From the NCBI RefSeq assembly GCF_006443095.1, contig NZ_VFWZ01000007.1:62001-126000 (forward strand): DNA of 64,000 bases. Direction: 5' to 3'. The notes beneath the pieces were generated by a model. It was not told where the DNA came from, did not search any database, and saw nothing but the letters and a program-made list of their open reading frames with translations. Below, piece after piece: positions 16,981 to 26,265 of the stretch. Made by a program: the position numbers and the translations under genes. How positions within the stretch are numbered: position 1 is the first letter of the stretch; every line of letters begins with the position of its first letter. Source of the stretch: Aquimarina algicola (GTDB lineage: Bacteria > Bacteroidota > Bacteroidia > Flavobacteriales > Flavobacteriaceae).

Positions 16981-17988
16981 CTACTCTTTTTGTAAAAACG
17001 TTATACTCCAAATACCACGTAATTGATTAACTTTATATCCTTTTGCCATGTCTTTTGGATATAAGTTTTTTATTTCAGCAAGTACTTCAGGTTTGATGTT
17101 TTGTTTAGGCTCACCATGACATTGCAAGCACATACTATTGGTAACAATAGGATAGTAAAAATGATCAACCCCATTTTTATTTTCTATAATGGGATTCATA
17201 TTTATTCTATTTAGCAATGATTTTTTATAAGTATTTATTTTATCCAATTCACTGGTATTCGCTATATTTTTTGGATTTCTTGGTTTATCACTTACTCTTT
17301 TAATTAAAACATTGTAAGCATTTGCCATACTATCCGTAAGCGGATAAGCTCTTTCATTACAAAACACCAATGCTTCAAGGGTTCCTTTTTTTTGAATAGC
17401 TCCCATAAGGTTTTTACCTAATACTTTTTTGGTATCCAAAGCATATTTTAAACCTATATCTTCTGTTGTATATTCTTTGCCGGATGGTAGTATCTTTTTA
17501 CCACTATTAATGTAGTTTTTTGCTATATTGTTAATTTTCCAATATTCTTCAAACCAAGAGGGTTCTTCTATTTCATACTCATACATGTACTCTCCGATCT
17601 TATCAATATCTTCTTTTCTAAAAGATTGATAAGGCATTACGCCATACTTATCAACAGCTTGATGCAGTTTTGTCTTATTTTTTGTAGGTTCTTTTACAAA
17701 ATCCCACATTGTGTTTATAAACTCTTCTTTAGTCGTATTTTTATCAATATAATTTGCCTTAATTTCTATCATTGGTGGCCCAATTCTATTCTCTTTTTCA
17801 GGAGCTGTAGGGCTATGGCAAACATAACACTGTGTTTCCATAAGTTTTTTGCCTGATAGCGCTATCGAAAATTCTTGTTTTGCACTCTTCACCTTTGATG
17901 GTACATCAGTATACTTTTTTGTGGTTTTATCTTTACAGCCAAATATTATTATAAAGCTTATAAATATCCAGGTTCTTCTTTTTACCAT
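16981..17988 (-). CDS. Cytochrome c / DUF3365 (Tll0287-like) haem lipoprotein
   Basis: A 335-residue exported protein. The signal ends in a lipobox (FIIIFGC, Cys18). Residues about 45-140 form a small c-type cytochrome: CYVCH at 54-58 for covalent haem, with YGVMPYQSFRKEDI giving a likely Met ligand. Residues about 160-330 match DUF3365, seen in cyanobacterial Tll0287: CNERAYPLTDSMANAY, then MCLQCHGEP, a second CxxCH, and a final RGIWSITF strand. It may be a redox sensor or electron carrier in the periplasm. It follows a rhodanese gene by 58 bp. Confidence 0.88.
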   Translation of the reverse strand: MVKRRTWIFISFIIIFGCKDKTTKKYTDVPSKVKSAKQEFSIALSGKKLMETQCYVCHSPTAPEKENRIGPPMIEIKANYIDKNTTKEEFINTMWDFVKEPTKNKTKLHQAVDKYGVMPYQSFRKEDIDKIGEYMYEYEIEEPSWFEEYWKINNIAKNYINSGKKILPSGKEYTTEDIGLKYALDTKKVLGKNLMGAIQKKGTLEALVFCNERAYPLTDSMANAYNVLIKRVSDKPRNPKNIANTSELDKINTYKKSLLNRINMNPIIENKNGVDHFYYPIVTNSMCLQCHGEPKQNIKPEVLAEIKNLYPKDMAKGYKVNQLRGIWSITFLQKE

Positions 17989-18046
17989 TATCGGCCTACT
18001 TTACTTATTATAATAATGAATATGCTTTTTGATGTATCAAAATATT

Positions 18047-18397
18047 TTAGCGCCAAGCCATATAACCACCTTTAAGGTCATAAATTTGATCAAACCCCAA
18101 TTCTAAAAGAATTTTAGCCGCCTTTTGACTCCTATTTCCTGAACGACAATAAAGATAGATCGGTTCTTCTTTATTTAACTCTTTTGCGTTCATTCGAAAA
18201 GTAGATGATTTTAAAACATCAATATTCAAAGCATTGAAAATATGACCAGAACGATACTCTTTTGGTGTTCTAACATCAATCAATTGAACATTTTTTTGTG
18301 CAATAGATGATTTAAAGTCATCTGCATTTAAAATTTTAATATTTTTTGTTTCCTTTGTTTTTGAGCTAAATAAAAAACTAAATAATGCCATTACCAA
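18047..18397 (-). CDS. Single-domain rhodanese-like sulfurtransferase
   Basis: A 116-residue protein. An N-terminal hydrophobic stretch (ALFSFLFSS) precedes the rhodanese domain: LIDVRTPKEYRSGHI (residues about 39-53), then the active-site loop CRSGNRS with catalytic Cys, and DLKGGYMAW at the end. It transfers sulfane sulfur to a thiol acceptor in the family's known reaction; the acceptor here is unknown. It is probably co-transcribed with the cytochrome/DUF3365 gene and divergent from the AraC regulator at 18483. The start could be Met3. Confidence 0.9.
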   Translation of the reverse strand: MVMALFSFLFSSKTKETKNIKILNADDFKSSIAQKNVQLIDVRTPKEYRSGHIFNALNIDVLKSSTFRMNAKELNKEEPIYLYCRSGNRSQKAAKILLELGFDQIYDLKGGYMAWR

Positions 18398-18482
18398 TAC
18401 GTATTATCATATTATATCAAAGGTAACATCGAGCATATACAGTAACAGTAACTTATGTTACAAACAACTAATTTTCTTTAAA

Positions 18483-19364
18483 ATGCAAAAACAACAAATA
18501 GAAAATATTCCTTTTAATAAGGTAAAAAGGCAACCTTTTTTATTTGATATATGCTCTATTCAAGAATTGTATGATCGATTCCATGATTCAGAAGTTAATT
18601 TGTTCAAACCACATAGAATCCAATTTAATGGTCTTACTATTTTTTGCAAAGGAACAAGCAAGCATATGATTGATTTTGAAGAAAAAACTATTGACCCGGG
18701 CACAATACTACCTTCTTTGAAAGGTCAGGTACATGCTTTTCAAAAAGAATTGAATGTAAAAGGTATTGTAATATCATTTGATGAATCTTTTATTGTACAG
18801 GGATTGAGCGAAAGTAACATGTTTCACTTTTTACAACTATATCATACACCACACTTACATATTGGAGAAGAAAACCTTACTAAACTAAAACCATATCTAG
18901 ATAAACTTATAAAGCTTCAGGAAAGCTCAAATCCTAATTTAAAACCTGAGCTTATTCAGTCTATATTTATATCGCTCATATTAGAAATTAAGAGAAATTC
19001 TATATATCAACACAAAACATTTCAAAGTCAACGATATAAAGATTTCATGAAGTTTCAAGATTTAATATCCAGTCATCATACTGAGACTCATGATGCACAT
19101 GATTATGCAAAAATGCTTCATGTATCTTACAAACATCTTAATGAGCTTTGCAAAGAAATGGTCAATAAAACAGCCAAAGTATTTATTGATAGTTGGCTCA
19201 TATTAGAAATTAAAAGAAAGTTAACCGAAGATATTTTCACATCGCAAGAAATTGCATATGCATTGGGATTTAGCGATCCTTCTAATTTTGTAAGGTTTTT
19301 TAAAAAACATGAAAAAATGACCCCTACTCTATTTCTTAAAAACTTAAAAAAGAATTCTGGTTAG
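18483..19364 (+). CDS. AraC-family transcriptional regulator
   Basis: A 293-residue regulator. The N-terminal half is a cupin-like sensor (DFEEKTIDPGTILPSLKGQVHAF). Residues about 190-288 are the double HTH of the AraC family: YAKMLHVSYKHLNELCKEMVNKTAKVFIDSWLILEIKRKL for the first helix pair, then SQEIAYALGFSDPSNFVRFFKKHEKMTPTLF for the second, which is close to consensus. It probably activates the downstream genes 19460-21177 and perhaps the divergent rhodanese-cytochrome pair, 85 bp away. The ligand is unknown. Confidence 0.93.
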   Translation: MQKQQIENIPFNKVKRQPFLFDICSIQELYDRFHDSEVNLFKPHRIQFNGLTIFCKGTSKHMIDFEEKTIDPGTILPSLKGQVHAFQKELNVKGIVISFDESFIVQGLSESNMFHFLQLYHTPHLHIGEENLTKLKPYLDKLIKLQESSNPNLKPELIQSIFISLILEIKRNSIYQHKTFQSQRYKDFMKFQDLISSHHTETHDAHDYAKMLHVSYKHLNELCKEMVNKTAKVFIDSWLILEIKRKLTEDIFTSQEIAYALGFSDPSNFVRFFKKHEKMTPTLFLKNLKKNSG

Positions 19365-19459
19365 ATATTGACCATTATTAATAATGTATTGACAAAGAAA
19401 TAGCTGTTTCTCAAATTACTTTTGTTTCATCTTTATTTTGTTAACTAAAAACAATAAAA

Positions 19460-19870
19460 ATGGACACTTCAAAAATGATAAGTAAAGAAGGCGTAAAACA
19501 GTCTATACAAGATTTGATTCAAGCAGGAACAACATTTGATATCGACGCGCTAGAACGTATCTATCACAAAAATCTTCAAGTAATAACAATAGATTTGGAT
19601 GATAATGTTAGTATTGCTGATAAGGCCGCTTTTAAAGGATTGTTTGAAACAAAACTTAAAAACGGTTCTAAACCTCTTAGTACCTGGGCAAAGTTTGACC
19701 ATATACAAGTAAATGACCACAATGCACATGTTCTAATTTCTAGAAAAGTAAATCTAGCAGGAGATGATCAATATCTTGTGTTAAGTATAGATCTTATTTT
19801 TGAAGATAATCGATGGCAAGTAACCAGAGAAGTAATCTTTGCAAGACCAGATAGCCTGCTTTCTAAATAA
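19460..19870 (+). CDS. NTF2-like (DUF4440/SnoaL-type) protein
   Basis: A 136-residue cytosolic protein with NTF2-like layout: an N-terminal helix pair (IQDLIQAGTTFDIDALERIYHKNLQVI) followed by four strands, ending WQVTREVIFARPDSLL. It has no signal peptide and no catalytic motif that I can name. It is the first gene of a run with the cysteine-hydrolase-like gene (17-bp gap) and the peroxiredoxin-like gene, all behind the AraC regulator. This suggests a stress-response set. Confidence 0.75.
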   Translation: MDTSKMISKEGVKQSIQDLIQAGTTFDIDALERIYHKNLQVITIDLDDNVSIADKAAFKGLFETKLKNGSKPLSTWAKFDHIQVNDHNAHVLISRKVNLAGDDQYLVLSIDLIFEDNRWQVTREVIFARPDSLLSK

Positions 19871-19887
19871 TTAATTCTTCGTGACCT

Positions 19888-20496
19888 ATGAACTTTTTAT
19901 TTAAAAAAGATAAAGTTGCATTATTAATTATCGACATGCAACGACTTTTTACAGAACCGGACAGTCCTTATTCTAATGACGCTAGTGCAATGATTACTCC
20001 TATCAATTTGTTAGCTAAATCTGCAAGAGAAAATGATATCCCAGTGATTCATTCATCATATATACTAAAAAAAGATGGTAGTCAAACAGGCTTAAGAACA
20101 GATTGGCCGCAAATAGAACAAGGGTATTTTGATCCGGACTCTGAATGGACTGATTGGGACCCTAGATTAAAACAAGAAGCAAAAGATCATATCTTGACAA
20201 GAACACGCCCAGGAGCTTTTTTTGATGGAAAACTATTTTCTCTCTTAAAAAAATTGGGAAAGGAACAGGTAATTCTTTGCGGATTGAGTACCAATTATGC
20301 TATTAGTTTTTCTGTACATGAAGCTTTCTCCAGAGATATTCCTGTATTTCTGATTGATGAATTAAGTAATCTTACTTCGTTTGAAGATAAAGATACCAAA
20401 CCTCTACTTCACAACATTCTAAATTTTTGGGCTTGTGAATTAACAAATCTGAAAGAGGTACTCAAAAATCTAAACTCCTCATTAGATAATAAATAG
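19888..20496 (+). CDS. Isochorismatase-fold hydrolase lacking the catalytic cysteine
   Basis: A 202-residue member of the isochorismatase/cysteine-hydrolase superfamily. The first strand, ALLIIDMQRLF, keeps the general base Asp16. The usual Lys position, five residues before AF in TRTRPGAFFDGKL, is Arg105. The catalytic Cys of the GxxTxxCV motif is Ala138 (LCGLSTNYAIS). True isochorismatases also lack the Cys, so a non-cysteine mechanism or a binding role is possible. It is second in the AraC-linked operon. The fold assignment is firm; the activity is open. Confidence 0.85.
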   Translation: MNFLFKKDKVALLIIDMQRLFTEPDSPYSNDASAMITPINLLAKSARENDIPVIHSSYILKKDGSQTGLRTDWPQIEQGYFDPDSEWTDWDPRLKQEAKDHILTRTRPGAFFDGKLFSLLKKLGKEQVILCGLSTNYAISFSVHEAFSRDIPVFLIDELSNLTSFEDKDTKPLLHNILNFWACELTNLKEVLKNLNSSLDNK

Positions 20497-20517
20497 TTTA
20501 AAGTAAACATCAAAAAT

Positions 20518-21177
20518 ATGTTACTAAAAGATAAACTTGATCAAATCACAGCTTCTGGTTTCAATAAAATGCCTCGTACAATTGCAAGAGTTATTGAAGA
20601 AGGAATAGAGGAATTGAAATCAAATAAGCTGCAAGCTAAAGCATTAAATATTGGGGATACTATTCCTAACACATCACTCAAAGATATAAATAACAATAGT
20701 ATTAATCTTAGAGACTTTGTAAAGGATCAATTTTTAATCCTGAATTTTTACAGAGGAGGCTGGTGTCCTTATTGTAATCTTGAATTAAGAGCGTACGAAG
20801 AATTAAGAACTGATTTCCAAAAGATTGGAGGTGATATTATCGCCATAAGTGCTGAGAGCCCTGTTTATGCAACTAAAACTTCAAAAAAGAATGATATTAC
20901 ATATCCTATTCTTACAGATATAGAAGGCAAACTAGCAAAAGAAATCGGAATCAGTTTTGAATTAAATAATAATCTTAAACGAGAATACACCAATTTTGGA
21001 ATTGATTTACAAGAATTTCATAATAGCTATAAAAGTGAATTGTCAGTTCCTGCCATTTATGTAGTAGATCGTAATTTAAAAATCCTAATGGCCTATATTG
21101 AAGAAAACTATATGAATAGGATTGAACCAAATGATGTATTAATCAAAATGACTCAATTAAATTCTGAATCTATTTAG
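20518..21177 (+). CDS. Peroxiredoxin-like (AhpC/TSA family) protein
   Basis: A 219-residue thioredoxin-fold protein of the PRX-like group. An N-terminal helical extension (about 1-40) precedes the fold. The active site NFYRGGWCPYCNLELRAY has Cys83 and Cys86 as a CxxC, rather than the single Cys of PxxxTxxC peroxiredoxins. Further fold marks are IAISAES and FELNNNLKREY. The C-terminus AIYVVDRNLKILMAYIEENYMNR is typical. It should reduce peroxides or act as a thiol oxidoreductase in the cytosol. Last gene of the AraC-linked operon, followed by a shared terminator. Confidence 0.88.
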   Translation: MLLKDKLDQITASGFNKMPRTIARVIEEGIEELKSNKLQAKALNIGDTIPNTSLKDINNNSINLRDFVKDQFLILNFYRGGWCPYCNLELRAYEELRTDFQKIGGDIIAISAESPVYATKTSKKNDITYPILTDIEGKLAKEIGISFELNNNLKREYTNFGIDLQEFHNSYKSELSVPAIYVVDRNLKILMAYIEENYMNRIEPNDVLIKMTQLNSESI

Positions 21178-21222
21178 TTCTTTGGTTTATAAACACGTCA
21201 AAGTGACCTGATAACTCATTTT

Positions 21223-21263
21223 AAAAAAGCTACAGCCAGTATATAATGGCTATAGCTTTTTTT
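21223..21263. terminator. Bidirectional terminator
   Basis: AAAAAAGCTACAGCC pairs with GGCTATAGCTTTTTT (one mismatch) around an AT-rich 10-nt loop. It is placed between the convergent peroxiredoxin-like gene and the gene at 21287, and has T-runs on both strands. Confidence 0.85.
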
Positions 21264-21286
21264 ACTTTAAAGCTAATTATTTTCTT

Positions 21287-21697
21287 TTACAAATTATCTT
21301 CTAGCATTTTTTGTATGGCATCAGCACGATCTTGAATTTGATTGACATTTGTAGTCGGTTTATGATCTAAAATCAAGATATTATCCTCAAACGTGCACCA
21401 TTTGCTGGGAGAAGAAGTTTCTTTTTCATTTTTGATAACTATTTTAGATAAACTTTCTTCAATAGCTTCGGCTCCCATATCATCTACTGTAATGTTTCCA
21501 AGAGCAATTTTTATAGGTTCAAAATATACTTGCGGCCAACACTCTTCATATAGATGGCTCATCCCATCGATAGCGATTGATTTCCATTCAACTTCAAATT
21601 CTAATGATTTTTTGGCAGCTTGCTCTATATCCTTTTTTAATTCAGGAAATATTTCTTCTTCGAATTTTTTTGCTACTCTACGTTCAGATAATCCCAT
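21287..21697 (-). CDS. Unknown protein, paralogue of 23484-23894
   Basis: A 136-residue acidic cytosolic protein. It aligns over its whole length with the protein at 23484-23894: MGLSERRVAKKFEE against MGLAEKRIIKNFQE, then SHLYEECWPQVYFEP against SHLWESTFPKIYFQP, VDDMGAEAIEESLSKI against TDDMGKEALKESISKI, and a closing DRADAIQKMLEDNL against DRSKALIEVLEQNL. No domain of known function is recognised. It follows the gene at 21718 by 20 bp on the same strand, so the two are probably one operon. Confidence 0.8.
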   Translation of the reverse strand: MGLSERRVAKKFEEEIFPELKKDIEQAAKKSLEFEVEWKSIAIDGMSHLYEECWPQVYFEPIKIALGNITVDDMGAEAIEESLSKIVIKNEKETSSPSKWCTFEDNILILDHKPTTNVNQIQDRADAIQKMLEDNL

Positions 21698-21717
21698 AAT
21701 TTTTGTTTTTAATTAAT

Positions 21718-22395
21718 TTATAAAATAGTTTCAATCTGTTTTTTAAGTTCTTCTTCAAATTGTTCTGGTAGTTTTTTTGTGAGATTTAAGTCAAGGATAA
21801 TGCTATTATTATTATTATTGATATAAGCTCTTAAGTTTGCTTCTGATTTATTAAGTATAATTGCTTTGAGATTAGTTATAGCACTACGCCCATCTTCATC
21901 AACAGCGATTTTGGCAATTACATTTGGTAGTTTATTTATAATTTGATGCAATTGAAATTTTTCGGTATCAGTTAGCTTTTTTATATCAATTGTTGAGCTT
22001 ATCTCTCCTACAAAACCATTACCTATACGTTTTTGAAGTTCTTTTAGTGTTCTACTGACTTGAAGTGCCGTTGGTATATCGTTTTTTTGAATATCGAAAA
22101 ACATACCATCTGTAAAAAGATGAATCGCTTTGTACGGATTTATGATTTCAATTCCTTTTATTTGGTTTAAGAAAAAAAATAGGATGGTATTATTATGGGT
22201 CAACATTACGCAAGTATCTTCATTTATTTTTGCTGGTTGTCCTTCAATTATACTACCATTTCCAAGAATTATACGAATAGAAACAATATCATGTTTATGA
22301 TTATCGTCTAGACGATGATTATATTCAATTACTTTTTTAAGCACTGTAATAGGATTTGCTACTTCTAATGAAGAAAAAAGGGAGTTTTGGTCCAT
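21718..22395 (-). CDS. Unknown cytosolic protein
   Basis: A 225-residue protein without signal or membrane spans. Residues about 35-90 look like a small beta-barrel (HDIVSIRIILGNGSIIEGQPAKINEDTCVMLTHNNTILFFFLNQIKGIEI), similar in layout to an Sm-like fold, followed by helices and a charged C-terminus. The Sm-like reading is only an impression from strand spacing. It is probably co-transcribed with the paralogue gene 20 bp downstream. The function is unknown. Confidence 0.7.
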   Translation of the reverse strand: MDQNSLFSSLEVANPITVLKKVIEYNHRLDDNHKHDIVSIRIILGNGSIIEGQPAKINEDTCVMLTHNNTILFFFLNQIKGIEIINPYKAIHLFTDGMFFDIQKNDIPTALQVSRTLKELQKRIGNGFVGEISSTIDIKKLTDTEKFQLHQIINKLPNVIAKIAVDEDGRSAITNLKAIILNKSEANLRAYINNNNNSIILDLNLTKKLPEQFEEELKKQIETIL

Positions 22396-22789
22396 TTTAA
22401 TAGTTTAATAATTTTCTATTTATCAAATAATACGATATTATCTTCTTTTGACTTTGTAGATAAAAATTTCATCTCCAAATAATAATTTTGATGTTTCTAG
22501 ATATCGAATCTATTTTGAAACAAATGTAAATGGTTACTCTAGCTTTGTATACACTGAATTCAGGGGTTTTGAAAAATCAGGAAAGCCTATGCTTATCATC
22601 TTAAAGTTATTTTTGTACTATTACAAACTATAGAGGAATCTGTACATTTTATATTGATGAATAGGAATTGAAAGTTTTGAATCCTTTGTGGTATTATATT
22701 CTTTTGATTCAAAAAAAGAAAAATTTAGGGTAACATTTTAACTTTATAAGACATTTACTTAAAGAAAATAATAACATTCAAACAAAAAA
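22396..22789. other. Intergenic region between divergent genes
   Basis: A spacer of about 0.4 kb holding the promoters of the minus-strand pair at 22395 and the plus-strand barrel gene at 22790. No RNA gene or repeat is visible. Confidence 0.45.
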
Positions 22790-23377
22790 ATGACAACACT
22801 TTTACCTAACACTTTTGTAACAACTATTACAACCACAATTTTTATTCTACTTTTTTCGAGTCAGGTCAAATCGCAGCCCAAAACTGGTCAATTTATAAAT
22901 GCATCTATAGGTCTTGGGATTAATGCCACAACGGATGAGTCTGATCTAAACGGTAACGGCTTTTATCTTCAGGGTGAGTACGTATTAGCTTTATCAAAAT
23001 GGTTTGGTATACGACCATATGCGGGTCTTATTTTGGCATCTTCTGATGATGACGATAATAGTTTTCAAAATCAGCGAGGATACAAAATAAGATCGAATGC
23101 TTTTTTACTGGGAGCGAAAACAAGAATCCTTGCTCCTATACCTTGGGTTGCTCCATATTTTGAAATTGGTGTTGGGCTTTCTGCCGGAACATTCAAAACT
23201 TTTACACCATTTACGGATAAAGAAGATAGTGGTGTTCTAGTACATATTCCTTTTACTCTAGGATTAATGATAGGACGTGAAAATAATTTTGATTTTGCAT
23301 TCTCATATTATTTTCATCCCACAGTAGAACAATTCTCGGGTGCAGTTGCTATAGGATATTCATTCCCTTTGAATTAA
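22790..23377 (+). CDS. Outer-membrane beta-barrel protein
   Basis: A 195-residue protein with a signal peptide (FVTTITTTIFILLFSSQVKSQ). The mature part is alternating aromatic beta strands (GFYLQGEYVLALSKWFGIRPYAGLIL, WVAPYFEIGVGLSAGTF, FDFAFSYYFHPTVEQFSGAVAIGYSFPL), as in small 8-stranded OmpW/OmpX-type barrels. It ends in a beta-signal-like FPLN. It sits between the inverted paralogues 21287-21697 and 23484-23894. The role is unknown. Confidence 0.8.
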   Translation: MTTLLPNTFVTTITTTIFILLFSSQVKSQPKTGQFINASIGLGINATTDESDLNGNGFYLQGEYVLALSKWFGIRPYAGLILASSDDDDNSFQNQRGYKIRSNAFLLGAKTRILAPIPWVAPYFEIGVGLSAGTFKTFTPFTDKEDSGVLVHIPFTLGLMIGRENNFDFAFSYYFHPTVEQFSGAVAIGYSFPLN

Positions 23378-23483
23378 TATATGACCACTCAACTTACCTT
23401 CGGTTTAATACTACTAAAAATAGGGGTAAATAAAGGTTCATGAAAATTTATTTTTGGGCATAAATTTTAAAGAACTAAAAGAC

Positions 23484-23894
23484 ATGGGTCTAGCAGAAAA
23501 AAGAATTATCAAAAACTTTCAAGAAGTTGATTACAAAGTTTTACTAAACAAAATAAATGATATAGCAGGTTTTGAGGTCGAATTAGAAATAGACTGGGAC
23601 AGTTTATCTTCTAATGACTACTCTCACCTATGGGAATCTACTTTTCCAAAAATTTATTTTCAACCAATTATTGAAGCTTTTAAAGCAATTACCACAGATG
23701 ATATGGGTAAAGAAGCTTTAAAAGAATCTATCTCAAAAATAACTATCCAAGATAAAAGTGATAACGCCTCTGCCAATAGTACTTATTCCTTCAAAGATGG
23801 GAATTTAATGATTGATCATTCTGCTTACATCAATGCAGATATGGTAGAAGACCGCTCAAAAGCTTTAATAGAAGTATTAGAGCAAAACTTGTAG
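23484..23894 (+). CDS. Unknown protein, paralogue of 21287-21697
   Basis: A 136-residue protein. The frame is open from 23454, but the paralogue starts at the matching MGL, so 23484 is preferred. It is acidic and cytosolic, with the shared blocks SHLW, P-K/Q-IYF, DDMG-E-A and a C-terminal DR-K/D-A helix. No known domain is recognised. The two copies lie in opposite directions around the barrel gene. A terminator follows directly. Confidence 0.8.
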   Translation: MGLAEKRIIKNFQEVDYKVLLNKINDIAGFEVELEIDWDSLSSNDYSHLWESTFPKIYFQPIIEAFKAITTDDMGKEALKESISKITIQDKSDNASANSTYSFKDGNLMIDHSAYINADMVEDRSKALIEVLEQNL

Positions 23895-23907
23895 CAACAT
23901 AATAATC

Positions 23908-23948
23908 AAAAAAGCTTTAGTTTATAGTTGAAAACTAAAGCTTTTTTT
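23908..23948 (+). terminator. Rho-independent terminator
   Basis: AAAGCTTTAGTTT (23911-23923) pairs perfectly with 23932-23944 and is followed by further T residues. It closes the gene ending at 23894. Confidence 0.9.
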
Positions 23949-24128
23949 GAAGAAAAAATGACCAGAATTTTACTTACCAAAACTGATACAAATATCTTTC
24001 TTTTCTTCTATAATTCTTTAACTAAAATAGTTTCTTAGGCAGTATTGTATTATAAGATGTTTTCTGAATCAGATTCAAAATTGTGGTATTTTTATATATA
24101 GGATAATAAGTATCCCAAAAGATTAAAT

Positions 24129-26246
24129 ATGATAGTTTATCAAAGCCGAATAATATTACGAATAACAGGTATGTTAATCTTTATTCCCTTTCTCATATTA
24201 TCACAAAGCAAAAGCTTATATTCTACTACAGATAGTGTAGAACAAGAAGCACGAGAGGATAAACTTACTTCAGAAATAAGAGCCTCTTATAACAATACAC
24301 CTAATGACCCTAAATTTTTAAAAAAAATACACAAAGTAAAGAGCAAAATCAAAACTATAAAAGGAAAGCTTAACTTGTACATTCTTACAGCTCTTCACTT
24401 TCAAAGAAAGACAAAATTAGATTCGTCTATCTATTACACAAAAAAATGTCTTGATCTTAAAATAGATAATGATTCTATTAATGCAAGAGTCAGATCGTAT
24501 GCCTATAGTATATTAGGTATTAATTATTATAACCAAGGATTATATAGTGAAAGTAAAAAATGGTATCTAAAAGGCATCGAAGAAGCAAATAAATTTAATG
24601 AAATTAACTTTTACTATCATAATATTCATGGACTTGCTTTGTTATACTCAAAACTTGAAGAATATCAACCAAGTATAGAGCTATTTGAAAAATGTTTAGA
24701 ATACAAAGAAGATCCTGAAATCATGCTTGGCTCCTATATTAATTTGGGATTAGTATATTCAAAACAAGAAAAAGTTACATTATCTAATCAATATCTTAAA
24801 AAAGCTGAAGAATTAGGTCAAAAATTTGATAATGAACAAGCTAAAGCAAATATTTTAACCATTCTTGCTGCTAATCATGTACAATTAGGAGACTTTGAAA
24901 AAGCATCTCAATTATACCAAGAGGCAATTGAAATTGCCAAAAAAAATAGTTTTTTAAAAATTGTATTAACGTCATTCATTGAATTAGGAATAGCACAAGT
25001 AAAAAGAAAAAATTATAATAAAGCAGAATCTATGTTTCTAAGGGCGTTAGAAAGTGCAGAAAAATATGGTTTTTTAAATCTGCAAATAATTATCCATGAC
25101 AATATTAAAAATTTAGGTGTCGACCAAAACAATTATAAAAAAGCTTTTATTTTTCAATCCATTTATAATCAATTAAAAGATTCTATAACTCAGTTACAAA
25201 ACAAGAAAGAAGTAAATCAACTTGAGATAGTATATAAGACTAGAGAAAAGGAGCGGGAAATAAAATTACTTCAATTAGAAAACAGAAATAGAAATTTAAT
25301 TATAACAAATCAACAAGAAGTATTAGAGAAACTAAGACTAACTCAAGAAATAGAACAAAAAGAAAACGAAAATAGACTATTGCAATACAAAAATGCATCT
25401 AACAGAAGGGAAAACAGTATTAAAATTCTTAAAAGAGACAAAGAAATACAAGAAATAAAACTAAATAAACAAAGGGTATTAAGTAATCTTTTCTTGTATA
25501 TATCTGTACCTCTATCACTTTTAACTATTGGATTATTTATCGTATATCATCAAAAACTAAAGACACAAAATAAATTAAATAAAACACTACAAGAAGTAAA
25601 TAGTCAAAAAATACAATCTATATTAAAAGATCAAGAACTTAAGGTAATTGAAGCTTCAATAGAAGGTCAGGATAAAGAACGAAAAAGAATTGCACAAGAA
25701 CTTCATGATAGTATTGGAGGAAACCTTGCTGCAATAAAATTACAATTGGGCAATATTTCAGATTCTTCTGTCGAAGAGATAAATATTCAAATTGACGAAA
25801 CATATAACCTGGCAAGAAGTCTATCACACAATCTCGCTCCAAAACGATTTGGTAAAAATAAATTTTGTGATGTTTTTGAAAATTATATTGAAAAAATTGG
25901 AGATGCCAGTAATCTAAAAACTTCACTCTCTGTCTTCTCTAGAACTTCTATAGACAATCTCAAAGAAATAATACAAATAGAAATCTTTAAGGTTTTGCAA
26001 GAACTCGTAATAAATACCGTCAAACATGCAGAAGCTTCAAACATTGAGATAGAAATCAATAGTATTGATCAAAAACTACTAACTATCTTATATACAGACG
26101 ACGGAAAAGGATTTGAACCAAGAAAAAATAATAATGGTTTAGGACTGGATAGCGTAAAAAGTAGAATCAAAAGTTTAAATGGTATAATCAATATCGACTC
26201 AATACTCAAAAAAGGAATTTTTGTTACCATGGAAATACCAACATAA
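24129..26246 (+). CDS. TPR-containing sensor histidine kinase (NarL/HisKA_3 type)
   Basis: A 705-residue kinase. An N-terminal signal or anchor (about 8-25) is followed by five to six TPR repeats (about 80-345), a long coiled coil (350-450) and one membrane span (452-474, LFLYISVPLSLLTIGLFIVYH). The dimerisation box EGQDKERKRIAQELHDSIGG carries the phospho-acceptor His526 of the HisKA_3 family. The ATPase domain (610-705) shows N in ELVINTVKHAE and DDGKGF and GLGL motifs. The periplasmic TPRs suggest protein sensing. It is paired with the response regulator 19 bp downstream. Confidence 0.93.
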   Translation: MIVYQSRIILRITGMLIFIPFLILSQSKSLYSTTDSVEQEAREDKLTSEIRASYNNTPNDPKFLKKIHKVKSKIKTIKGKLNLYILTALHFQRKTKLDSSIYYTKKCLDLKIDNDSINARVRSYAYSILGINYYNQGLYSESKKWYLKGIEEANKFNEINFYYHNIHGLALLYSKLEEYQPSIELFEKCLEYKEDPEIMLGSYINLGLVYSKQEKVTLSNQYLKKAEELGQKFDNEQAKANILTILAANHVQLGDFEKASQLYQEAIEIAKKNSFLKIVLTSFIELGIAQVKRKNYNKAESMFLRALESAEKYGFLNLQIIIHDNIKNLGVDQNNYKKAFIFQSIYNQLKDSITQLQNKKEVNQLEIVYKTREKEREIKLLQLENRNRNLIITNQQEVLEKLRLTQEIEQKENENRLLQYKNASNRRENSIKILKRDKEIQEIKLNKQRVLSNLFLYISVPLSLLTIGLFIVYHQKLKTQNKLNKTLQEVNSQKIQSILKDQELKVIEASIEGQDKERKRIAQELHDSIGGNLAAIKLQLGNISDSSVEEINIQIDETYNLARSLSHNLAPKRFGKNKFCDVFENYIEKIGDASNLKTSLSVFSRTSIDNLKEIIQIEIFKVLQELVINTVKHAEASNIEIEINSIDQKLLTILYTDDGKGFEPRKNNNGLGLDSVKSRIKSLNGIINIDSILKKGIFVTMEIPT

Positions 26247-26265
26247 TTGAAAAATATAAACCAAT

